Shown piece after piece: positions 1 through 6,593 of a stretch of 10,520 bases of DNA; within the stretch, counting starts at the first letter, position 1, and every line of letters begins with the position of its first letter. The notes beneath the pieces were generated by a model. It was not told the DNA's origin. It was given only the letters and a program-made list of their open reading frames with translations, and did no database searches. The stretch comes from RGIG3009 sp045630765 (GTDB lineage: Bacteria; Bacillota; Clostridia; Oscillospirales; Acutalibacteraceae): positions 1-10,520 of the forward strand of contig JAZQTM010000078.1 in assembly GCA_045630765.1 (NCBI GenBank), in the 5' to 3' direction. The position numbers and the translations under genes are program-made.

Positions 1-710
1 AGGCAGACCGCCTCCCATTCGCCTCTGTTCGCTTCGAGTTGCGATACGTTAACCCGCGTATCACATCCCCCCGCCAGTTCACCGTACGCCGCATCCGGGG
101 TTTGCGTACCGGTCAACACACGATCCAAAAACGCGGCGGTCAACTGCGCGTGCGCCCACGCTTGTCCGACACCGCCCTGCTCCCAACCGTCAAAGGTCAG
201 CACATCACCCACCTGTAACGGTGTCAACGTGACCTCTCCCGCGGGTAAACTGCCCACCGTTTGCGGCAACGTGAGCGGCAAATTTCCCGATACGCTCCCC
301 ACGAGCGTCGCCGCCCCCGTGATCGGCAACGACAGCAACGGCAAGTCCTCCATTTCCGCCGCCACCCGCTCGCCGAGTGTCGGATAAAGCGCCTCAGCGG
401 TAGTGAGCCGCACCCCGTCAATGATCTCGGTCTGCGGCGGATATCCCACCACGCTGACCGCCATCGTGCGCGTGTCGGTGATGACCTTCACCACCCCCGT
501 CAAGGTATCCCCGTCGTGAAAAACGACCCACATCGACCTCTCCATACCGCGCTCGCCCAGCACCTCCTCGGGCACCTCATCGGGCGTCATATACGCGGCA
601 ACGAGCGGCAACAGCATAATCAACCCAAACCCGAGCAACGATAATACAAACGCGCCCGCCACCGTGATCGGCGTGTGGTTCCATTGTTTACGCTTTGTTC
701 CGTGTTTCAC
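1..710 (-). CDS. membrane-anchored LCP-like (LytR-CpsA-Psr-like) protein, partial, GTG start
   Basis: The 3' end lies off the left edge; 236 codons are visible. The start is GTG at 710-708, overlapping the TGA of the upstream ABC ATPase (GTGA), so translation is probably coupled. The N-terminus is basic (KHGTKRK), followed by one hydrophobic segment at about residues 16-40 and then a polar exported region. That region follows the plan of an LCP domain: a first strand pair near 60-90 (VVFHDGDTL, then VSVVGYPPQTEI), a helical middle (TTAEALYPTLGERV, 103-115), a strand ending in LTLPQTV, then DGWEQGGVGQAWAHAQ at 174-189 where LCP proteins have their arginine-rich RxDxxGRxxRQ segment. Those arginines are absent here, so I infer a degenerate, probably non-transferase LCP fold. 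LCP enzymes attach anionic glycopolymers to peptidoglycan outside the membrane. The assignment rests on pattern recognition only; an unrelated exported protein is possible. Confidence 0.55.
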   Translation of the reverse strand, partial: MKHGTKRKQWNHTPITVAGAFVLSLLGFGLIMLLPLVAAYMTPDEVPEEVLGERGMERSMWVVFHDGDTLTGVVKVITDTRTMAVSVVGYPPQTEIIDGVRLTTAEALYPTLGERVAAEMEDLPLLSLPITGAATLVGSVSGNLPLTLPQTVGSLPAGEVTLTPLQVGDVLTFDGWEQGGVGQAWAHAQLTAAFLDRVLTGTQTPDAAYGELAGGCDTRVNVSQLEANRGEWEAVC

Positions 711-1372
711 TGCACCACTCTCCCATCCCGAATCACGATCCGCCGCGGCGCCGACTCCGCGATCGTCTGATCGTGCGTGATCAGCACGACCGTGTGTCCG
801 TCACGGTTAAGTTCGTGCAGCATTTCCATAATCTGCGCGCCCGACGCACTGTCGAGATTTCCCGTCGGCTCGTCCGCCAAAATGAGCGGCGGTGATGCAG
901 CGAGCGCTCTGGCGATCGCCACGCGCTGCTGTTGCCCGCCCGACAACTCACTCGGTCGGTGGTTCACCCGCGCACTCAGCCCCACGCGACAAAGTGCTTC
1001 GGCGGCGCGGCGACGCCGTTCCTCGCGCCCCATCCCGCGGTACAAAAGCGGCAACTCCACATTTTCCTCCGCCGTCAACGACGGGATGAGATGAAACCCT
1101 TGAAAAATAAACCCGATCCGCCGACTGCGCACCAAAGCACCCACCTTGGGCGATACGCGGCTCATATCCTGCCCGCCGAGCAGATACCGTCCGCGCGTGG
1201 GCACGTCCAAACACCCCAAAATATTCATCAGCGTTGATTTTCCCGATCCCGACTGCCCAATCACCGCCACGAATTCCCCGTCGTCAACGGTCAGTGATAC
1301 GTCATCCAACGCACGCACCTGCTCGCCGCCGTCGTAAATTTTGCTAACGTGCTGTAATTCAATCAATGCCAC
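707..1372 (-). CDS. ABC transporter ATP-binding protein, MacB/LolD/FtsE-like family
   Basis: This 221-aa protein is of normal length for the family of ATPases that power MacB/FtsX-type permeases or export pumps. Numbered from the upstream GTG at 1381, it has Walker A GQSGSGKST (42-50), Q-loop Q94, signature LSGGQ (146-150), Walker B LILADEP (166-172), D-loop NLD and H-loop H203, so it should be an active ATPase on the inner face of the membrane. I place the start at GTG 1372-1370 (ALIELQHVSKIY...). AGAGG at 1385-1381 lies 8 nt before it, whereas the frame's upstream GTG at 1381 overlaps that ribosome site. The stop overlaps the next gene by 4 nt. No permease is visible; it may lie beyond the left edge. 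The transported substrate is unknown; macrolide, bacteriocin or lipoprotein-type roles are all possible in this family. Confidence 0.9.
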   Translation of the reverse strand: MALIELQHVSKIYDGGEQVRALDDVSLTVDDGEFVAVIGQSGSGKSTLMNILGCLDVPTRGRYLLGGQDMSRVSPKVGALVRSRRIGFIFQGFHLIPSLTAEENVELPLLYRGMGREERRRRAAEALCRVGLSARVNHRPSELSGGQQQRVAIARALAASPPLILADEPTGNLDSASGAQIMEMLHELNRDGHTVVLITHDQTIAESAPRRIVIRDGRVVQ

Positions 1373-1380
1373 GATTAACA

Positions 1381-1387
1381 CCTCTTT
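1381..1387 (-). promoter_or_regulatory. ribosome binding site deciding the ABC ATPase start
   Basis: AAAGAGG on the minus strand ends 8 nt before the GTG at 1372. The alternative in-frame GTG at 1381 would begin on the last G of this site, so it is not usable with it. Confidence 0.6.
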
Positions 1388-1410
1388 TTGACTATCGTGC
1401 CCCCTTTTTC

Positions 1411-1448
1411 AAAAAATATAAAAAAGCCCTCGACTCCGAGGGCTTTTT
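1411..1448 (-). terminator. rho-independent terminator after the beta-propeller gene
   Basis: A perfect 12-bp stem (1421-1432 with 1437-1448, core GCCCTCG/CGAGGGC) carries a 4-nt loop ACTC. On the minus strand it is followed by TATATTTTTT. It lies 10 nt past the stop of the beta-propeller gene and separates that unit from the ABC ATPase. A-runs and T-runs flank both sides, so it could work in both directions, but no plus-strand gene reads into it. I see no convincing promoter for the ATPase in the roughly 35 nt that remain, so some read-through may feed it. Confidence 0.88.
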
Positions 1449-1458
1449 AAAAAACAGA

Positions 1459-3276
1459 TTAAAAATCTATCGCCGTTTGCACCGTAGACGGCGTTGCTTT
1501 CACGATCGACAGGGCGCCGACACTTGAAAAATCGCTTAACCGATACGACAGGACACCGTTTCTCGATGCGACGTACAAATACTCACCGATATAGATGCCG
1601 CGCGTACCGTAACCGTCAAGCGCCGCGATCCGCGCTTTGAGCGTAAACCCGTTTTCGGCATCGTACCCGTAGATGTGATAGGTATTGTCGCCGGTGGCAA
1701 AACCGATGAGGTTTTTCTTCACGTCGATCAGCACCGCTTTATGGTTATCCAGTGCCTCGCTGAAAGACTGATCCAGCACCGTCACATCCGACTCGGTGAC
1801 CGCCGTGGGATCGCTGACGTCAAACATCGACAGCTTCATAAACGTCGTCCGTCCGTTTTCGTCGGCATCCATCCCGATGCCCAGCAGCTTGCCGTCGCCG
1901 TACGGATGCAAATACTGTGAAAAGCCGGGGATCTTAAGTTCATTTTGAATCATCGGCTTGGCGGGATCACTCAGATCCACCGTAAACAACGGATCCACTT
2001 GACGGAAGGTCACAAAATACCCGACCGCCCCGTCAAACCGCACCGAATACACCCGCTCGTCCTCGGCGAGTCCTTTGAGCGCACCGACGGTGTTCAGGTC
2101 TTTATCCAACAGCAGCAGCGCATTGGTGGTAGTGCTCTGACCGTATTCGGTGACCACTACCCGCAAATACCCCTCGTATTCATCCATCGAGAACTGGTTG
2201 AGCAGGACACCGTTAATGGTAGTTTCCGCCTGCTTTTCCAGTTTGCCTCCGTTCAGCGCAAAGCGCACAAGCGGCGTTTTGTACGTTCCGTAATCGTTGC
2301 CTGCCACGTAAAGATTCTCGGTGTTGGCGTATACGGCGTTGCCGTTCGTCAACACGGCTTTTTCTGACAACCGTTCACCCTCACCCGAAACGCGTACCGC
2401 CGTCGCCACAACGTACTGACTGCCGTCACCGCAGATATGAATATCCTGCGCCGCCAACACGGCTTCCTCACCGTCACAGCCGGTCTGCGGCACAAAGGTG
2501 GCGGGATCGGTTTCGATCGGCTCAGTCACCAACGAATACCGCGACACCGTATACAACACGTCCCCGATTACGCGGGACGACAACTCGCTGCCATCCTGCT
2601 CAAAGCAAGTGATAAACGACGGCTTGGCGGCATCGGTAATATCGTACACAATCGCCGCCGTTACGGTGCGCTGTTGGATATACCGATTTTGCATAACGAC
2701 CAACCGATCACCGACAAGATACATGCCGGACGCGCCGTACCCGGTCGCCTCTCCGTGTGGGAGGGTAAACTCGGCAAGCACCTGCGGGTGACCGTCGTTC
2801 GGATCCACGATCACCACTCGCTCTCCCGACGACACGTACAAATGCCGTCCGTCGGTCCGGATAATATCCGCTTCGTCCACGCCCGCCACCTGCAGATTGG
2901 TGTCGGAATGTTCCGTTGACGACGTTCCCTTTAACGTGGTTGCCTGCGTCGCGTTGGTCGGTCGCGTACTGCCGAAGGATTGACCGGGTTTTCCCACGTT
3001 CACATCCTCCGCCGCATCCTCCTGGACGAAACCGTCGTCGTCTTGCGCATACAGGTAATACAACCGTTCCTTATCCAACGCCTCGTACACCTCGGTATAG
3101 GCGGCGGGATCAATCGCGGGATTCCGAAAACGGGGCAGCATCCCTAAACTGATGGACAGCAGCAACACCCCGCACAGTGTACCGAACGCTAAAACGGTTT
3201 GTTGTCGCTGTTGTTTTCTTCGATACGCGTCACGGCGGGAAAGCACGTCCCGCGTGCGTTCTTCACAAGTCCTCAT
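1459..3276 (-). CDS. membrane-anchored protein with extracytoplasmic beta-propeller domain (PF09826-like)
   Basis: The 605-aa protein starts at ATG 3276, with AGAAGGAG 6 nt upstream inside the end of the sigma gene; the two genes overlap by 14 nt. A cytoplasmic tail of about 26 residues, rich in Arg, Glu and Gln (CEERTRD, RRKQQRQQ), precedes one membrane helix at about 27-48. A linker (50-120) leads to a long strand-rich region with the family hallmark SDTNLQVAGVDEADIIRTDG (124-143) and repeated blades such as LYVSSGERVVIVD, RVYSVRFDGAVGYFVTF and GIYIGEYLYVASRNG. This matches the family described as secreted C-terminal beta-propeller proteins distantly related to WD-40 repeats, whose function is unknown. 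Its coupling to an ECF sigma gene suggests it senses something outside the cell and controls the sigma factor through its short tail. That role is inference; no zinc-binding anti-sigma motif is present. Confidence 0.85.
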   Translation of the reverse strand: MRTCEERTRDVLSRRDAYRRKQQRQQTVLAFGTLCGVLLLSISLGMLPRFRNPAIDPAAYTEVYEALDKERLYYLYAQDDDGFVQEDAAEDVNVGKPGQSFGSTRPTNATQATTLKGTSSTEHSDTNLQVAGVDEADIIRTDGRHLYVSSGERVVIVDPNDGHPQVLAEFTLPHGEATGYGASGMYLVGDRLVVMQNRYIQQRTVTAAIVYDITDAAKPSFITCFEQDGSELSSRVIGDVLYTVSRYSLVTEPIETDPATFVPQTGCDGEEAVLAAQDIHICGDGSQYVVATAVRVSGEGERLSEKAVLTNGNAVYANTENLYVAGNDYGTYKTPLVRFALNGGKLEKQAETTINGVLLNQFSMDEYEGYLRVVVTEYGQSTTTNALLLLDKDLNTVGALKGLAEDERVYSVRFDGAVGYFVTFRQVDPLFTVDLSDPAKPMIQNELKIPGFSQYLHPYGDGKLLGIGMDADENGRTTFMKLSMFDVSDPTAVTESDVTVLDQSFSEALDNHKAVLIDVKKNLIGFATGDNTYHIYGYDAENGFTLKARIAALDGYGTRGIYIGEYLYVASRNGVLSYRLSDFSSVGALSIVKATPSTVQTAIDF

Positions 3277-3826
3277 AGTCGACTCCTTCTCTCTCCATCA
3301 CGGCTCGCAACGCCTGCTTGCCGCGGTACAACAAATTCGTTACCTGCCGACTGCTTTTACGCAGCACCTTGGCCGCTTCGCGGCAGGACAGCTGTTCGAA
3401 ATAGGTAAGATATAAAACTTCGCGGTACAGCGGGGAGATCTGCGCAAGTGCGTGATACACCCCTCGGCGCCGCTCCTGTTGCAACACGCTGTGATACGCG
3501 TCCACCGCCTGTCGGTCGGGCAGCCACTCCTCCAGCGACACCTCGCACCGCTTTTTGCGCAAATATTGCAACGCCTCATTGCGTCCGATCGCGTATAAAT
3601 AGGTCTTGAACAAGGCTTCCCCGAGCAGATGCGGACGGCGCACGATAAGCTTTAAAAAGGTCTCGGACAACAGATCCTCCGCCGTCATCTCGTCGTGCAC
3701 GTAACTGTTGATATACCGTAAAAGACGGTCGCCGTATTCGTCAATAATGACGGCAAGACCGCCCTCGTCGCCGGCTAAAAACCGCTCGTAGGCAACCATT
3801 CCCCGATCTTCTGTTTTCACGTTCAT
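3263..3826 (-). CDS. RNA polymerase sigma factor, sigma-70 family, ECF type
   Basis: The 187-aa protein starts at ATG 3826 with GAGG 7 nt upstream. Sigma region 2 covers about residues 22-93: DRLLRYINSYVHDEMTAEDLLSETFLKL-like core recognition helices, then TYLYAIGRNEALQYLRKKR for -10 melting and binding. Region 4 covers about 121-175, with helix-turn-helix SCREAAKVLRKSSRQVTNLLYRGK at about 147-170 for the -35 element. Regions 1 and 3 are absent, as in ECF factors. It would direct RNA polymerase to a small regulon. The 14-nt overlap with the membrane beta-propeller gene indicates coupled translation and makes that protein the natural candidate regulator. The basic, short C-terminus (EGVDYEDL) shows no extra domain. 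The ECF group cannot be fixed from sequence alone. Confidence 0.92.
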   Translation of the reverse strand: MNVKTEDRGMVAYERFLAGDEGGLAVIIDEYGDRLLRYINSYVHDEMTAEDLLSETFLKLIVRRPHLLGEALFKTYLYAIGRNEALQYLRKKRCEVSLEEWLPDRQAVDAYHSVLQQERRRGVYHALAQISPLYREVLYLTYFEQLSCREAAKVLRKSSRQVTNLLYRGKQALRAVMEREGVDYEDL

Positions 3827-3889
3827 GCGCTCACCTCGCTTTGTAGCTACACCTATTAGATGCAGTATTTGGAAAAATCTCTCACCTTG

Positions 3890-3919
3890 ATTTTATCATA
3901 ATTTGCACAGCGGTGTAAA
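3890..3919 (-). promoter_or_regulatory. candidate promoter of the sigma factor/beta-propeller operon
   Basis: On the minus strand, TTTACA (3919-3914) is separated by 18 nt from TAAAAT (3895-3890), each 5 of 6 to the sigma-A consensus. Transcription would start near 3883, about 57 nt before the ATG. An overlapping TATGAT (3900-3895) is too close to this -35 to pair with it. I see no obvious second copy of an ECF-type motif that would prove autoregulation. Confidence 0.42.
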
Positions 3920-3925
3920 TACCTC

Positions 3926-3954
3926 TTGAAAAGCGACAAAATTTTTGATATACT
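3926..3954 (+). promoter_or_regulatory. sigma-A promoter of the DUF1846-glf-GT2 operon
   Basis: TTGAAA (3926-3931) and TATACT (3949-3954) are separated by exactly 17 nt. Transcription should start near 3961, giving a leader of roughly 22 nt before the ATG at 3983. The -35 boxes of this and the candidate minus-strand promoter are only 6 nt apart, so RNA polymerase binding on one side may exclude the other. Confidence 0.8.
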
Positions 3955-3971
3955 AATGACGATTATGGAGT

Positions 3972-3975
3972 GGAG
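3972..3975 (+). promoter_or_regulatory. ribosome binding site deciding the DUF1846 start
   Basis: GGAG lies 7 nt before the ATG at 3983. Earlier in-frame starts (TTG 3926, ATG 3956, ATG 3965) lie in or just after the promoter and lack a ribosome site. Confidence 0.65.
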
Positions 3976-3982
3976 TGGTGAA

Positions 3983-5470
3983 ATGAAAAAGGGGTTTGAC
4001 AACGCACTGTATATGGAGCGGCAAAAAGCGCATATTGCGGAACGCATTTCCCGCTTCAACGGTAAGTTGTATTTGGAATTCGGCGGCAAGTTGTTTGACG
4101 ACTATCACGCCGCACGCGTATTACCCGGCTTTGAGCCGGACGCCAAGATTCGTTTGTTATGCGAAATGGGCGACCAGGTGGAGGTCATCTTCTGTATCAG
4201 CGCCGGTAATATTGAAAAAACCAAAGTACGTGCCGACCTCGGCATCAGCTACGAAATGGACCTGTTGCGTCAAATTGATATTTTGACGGGACTCGGCATC
4301 GCCGTCAACAGCGTCGTCATCACCCAGTACACGGGTCAAGCGGCGGCAGATTCTTTTGCCAACAAGCTGAAAGCGCGCGGTGTCACGTATTACATCCACC
4401 GTCCCATCGCGGGATATCCGTCGGACGTGGATCATATCGTCAGCGACGAGGGCTATGGCTCCAACCCGTATATTGTCACCACCAAGCCGCTCGTTGTCGT
4501 CACCGCTCCCGGTCCCGGCAGCGGTAAGCTCGCCACCTGCTTGTCACAGGTGTATCACGAGCACCGCCGCGGCGTTGTCGCGGGCTACGGCAAGTATGAA
4601 ACGTTCCCCATTTGGAACTTGCCCTTAAAACATCCCGTCAACTTGGCGTACGAGGCGGCAACCGCCGACCTGCAGGACGTCAATATGATCGATCCGTTCC
4701 ATCTGGAAGCCTACGGTGTCACCACCGTCAACTATAACCGCGATGTGGAAGCCTTCCCCATCGTTCGCACCATCCTCACCCGCATCACGGGCAACGATAA
4801 GTTCTATTGCAGCCCCACGGATATGGGTGTCAATATGGCGGGTTACGCCATCGTGGATAACGAAGCGTGCGAAGAAGCCAGCCGTCAGGAAATCATCCGT
4901 CGGTATTACAAGGCGCTGTGCGACGTCCGTCAAGGGCGCGAACGTGCCGAAACGGCTGAAAAGATCAAAGTCATTATGCAGGGCTTAAACCTGCGTCCCG
5001 AGGAGCGTCCCGTCGTCGCCCCCGCCCTTGCCAAGCAAGCGGCGTGTGCCGGTGCTCCCGCCGCGGCAATTCGTCTGCCCGACGGTCGCATCATCACGGG
5101 CAAAGCCACGCGTCTGATGAGCGCGTGCAGCGGCGCGGTGCTCAACGCCATCAAGGTAATGGCGGACATCCCCAAACAAGTGCTTTTGATGAGCCCGCAA
5201 GTGTTGGAGCCGGTTATGAAACTCAAAACCGAACTGCTCAAGAGCAGTTCCAGCGTCCTCAAAGCGGACGACGTGCTGACCGCTTTATACATTTGTGCCG
5301 CGTCGGATGAAACTGCCGCCTTGGCGGTGTCCAAGCTGCCGTTGTTGCACGGGTGCGATCTTCATTCCACGCAACTCTTGCATTCGGGTGATGAGTCCAC
5401 CTTGCGCAAAATGGGGCTGAATATCACTTGTGAGCCGAATTTCCCCGATAAAAGCTTATTCTTCGGTTAA
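3983..5470 (+). CDS. DUF1846 family protein
   Basis: This 495-aa protein matches the usual length (about 500) and opening of the DUF1846 family (MKKGFDNALYMERQKAHI, then RFNGKLYLEFGGKLFDDYHAARVLPGF). A glycine-rich APGPGSGK at about 175-182 looks like a P-loop, so nucleotide or phosphate binding is possible. SPTDMGVNMAG at about 277-287 is another stretch I recognise as typical. It has no signal peptide or membrane helix, so it is probably cytoplasmic. The family has solved structures but no established biochemical role that I know of. It is the first gene of the operon, 12 nt ahead of glf, behind a strong promoter. The context suggests a link with surface-glycan synthesis, though it may simply be a housekeeping gene sharing the transcript. 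Family assignment is confident; function is unknown. Confidence 0.88.
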   Translation: MKKGFDNALYMERQKAHIAERISRFNGKLYLEFGGKLFDDYHAARVLPGFEPDAKIRLLCEMGDQVEVIFCISAGNIEKTKVRADLGISYEMDLLRQIDILTGLGIAVNSVVITQYTGQAAADSFANKLKARGVTYYIHRPIAGYPSDVDHIVSDEGYGSNPYIVTTKPLVVVTAPGPGSGKLATCLSQVYHEHRRGVVAGYGKYETFPIWNLPLKHPVNLAYEAATADLQDVNMIDPFHLEAYGVTTVNYNRDVEAFPIVRTILTRITGNDKFYCSPTDMGVNMAGYAIVDNEACEEASRQEIIRRYYKALCDVRQGRERAETAEKIKVIMQGLNLRPEERPVVAPALAKQAACAGAPAAAIRLPDGRIITGKATRLMSACSGAVLNAIKVMADIPKQVLLMSPQVLEPVMKLKTELLKSSSSVLKADDVLTALYICAASDETAALAVSKLPLLHGCDLHSTQLLHSGDESTLRKMGLNITCEPNFPDKSLFFG

Positions 5471-5481
5471 GGGATTTGCGT

Positions 5482-6579
5482 ATGAAACACTATGATTACC
5501 TGATCGTCGGCAGCGGTCTGTTCGGCGCGGTGGTTGCACACGAAGCCGCCAAAGCGGGCAAGACCTGTCTGGTGCTGGAAAAGCGCGATCACACCGGCGG
5601 CAACGTTCACTGCGAAATGGTGGAGGACATCGTCGTTCATCAATACGGCGCCCACATTTTCCATACCAATAACAAAGCGGTGTGGGATTACGTGAACGAG
5701 CTTGCCGAGTTCAACCGTTACACCAACTCACCCATCGCCAATTATAAAGGCGAGATCTATAACCTGCCGTTCAATATGAACACGTTTCGCGCGATGTGGG
5801 GTGTGCGCACTCCCGCCGAAGCGCTGGCAAAGATTGAAGCGCAACGCGCCGAGATCCAAACCGAGCCGAAAAACCTTGAGGAGCAGGCCATCAGCCTGGT
5901 CGGCAGGGATATTTACGAAAAGCTTATCAAGGGCTACACCGAAAAGCAGTGGGGGCGCGATTGCACCGAGCTGCCCGCGTTTATCATCAAACGCTTACCG
6001 GTGCGATTGACCTACGATAACAACTATTTCAACGACCGCTACCAAGGTATTCCGATCGGCGGTTACAACGGCATCATCGACAAACTGCTTGCAAAAGCGG
6101 ACGTGTTAACGGGCGTGGATTTCCTGTCCGATCCCGACACCTACCGCGCGATGGCAGATACCGTGGTATACACGGGTACGATCGATTCGTATTTCGGTTT
6201 TTGCTACGGCAAGCTGGAATACCGCACCGTCCGTTTTGAATCGGAGGTGCTGGACGAGGCGAATTACCAAGGCGTCGCCGTGGTCAACTACACCGACCGC
6301 GAAACGCCCTACACCCGCGTGATCGAGCATAAGCATTTCGAGTTCGGCACGCAACCCAAGACGGTGGTCACCCGTGAGTATTCCACCGACTGGCAAGACG
6401 GTATGGAACCGTACTACCCCGTCAACGATGCGCGCAACGGCGACTTGTACCAACGGTACGCGGCGCTCGCAAAGGAAGAGAAAAACACCCTGTTCGGCGG
6501 CAGACTCGCCGAATATCGCTATTATGATATGGATAAGGTGATCGAGTCGGCGCTCGCGCTGACCGCCACCCTGTTCTGA
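5482..6579 (+). CDS. glf: UDP-galactopyranose mutase
   Basis: The 365-aa flavoenzyme interconverts UDP-galactopyranose and UDP-galactofuranose, supplying galactofuranose for cell-surface glycans in the cytoplasm. Visible signs are the FAD-binding GSGLFG at 10-15 after the first beta strand, the LEKRDHTGGNVHC segment (32-44) that contacts FAD, QYGAHIFHTN (54-63), the mobile-loop region GYTEKQWG (151-158) with the substrate-stacking Trp, and RLPVR (171-175) in the conserved arginine area. Length is normal. I use the ATG at 5482, with AAGGG 8 nt upstream, rather than the in-frame TTG at 5476. It sits 11 nt after the DUF1846 stop and 14 nt before the glycosyltransferase, clearly one operon. No damaged motif is seen. 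Confidence 0.95.
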   Translation: MKHYDYLIVGSGLFGAVVAHEAAKAGKTCLVLEKRDHTGGNVHCEMVEDIVVHQYGAHIFHTNNKAVWDYVNELAEFNRYTNSPIANYKGEIYNLPFNMNTFRAMWGVRTPAEALAKIEAQRAEIQTEPKNLEEQAISLVGRDIYEKLIKGYTEKQWGRDCTELPAFIIKRLPVRLTYDNNYFNDRYQGIPIGGYNGIIDKLLAKADVLTGVDFLSDPDTYRAMADTVVYTGTIDSYFGFCYGKLEYRTVRFESEVLDEANYQGVAVVNYTDRETPYTRVIEHKHFEFGTQPKTVVTREYSTDWQDGMEPYYPVNDARNGDLYQRYAALAKEEKNTLFGGRLAEYRYYDMDKVIESALALTATLF

Positions 6580-6593
6580 AAAGGAAGTGAACT

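Noticed and set aside
261..644. 127-codon open frame on the plus strand
   Set aside because: It is antisense to the LCP-like gene, is extremely Arg/His/Gln-rich, and has no ribosome site; a shadow of GC-rich coding sequence.
1945..2919. Plus-strand open frames of 140 and 160 codons
   Set aside because: They lie antisense to the beta-propeller gene, which has clear family motifs; no ribosome sites or recognisable domains.
3926..3982. Longer DUF1846 start (TTG at 3926)
   Set aside because: The TTG is the -35 box of the promoter; the family begins at ATG 3983, which has GGAG 7 nt upstream.
4930..5334. 134-codon minus-strand open frame
   Set aside because: Antisense to the well-supported DUF1846 gene and without a ribosome site or domain.
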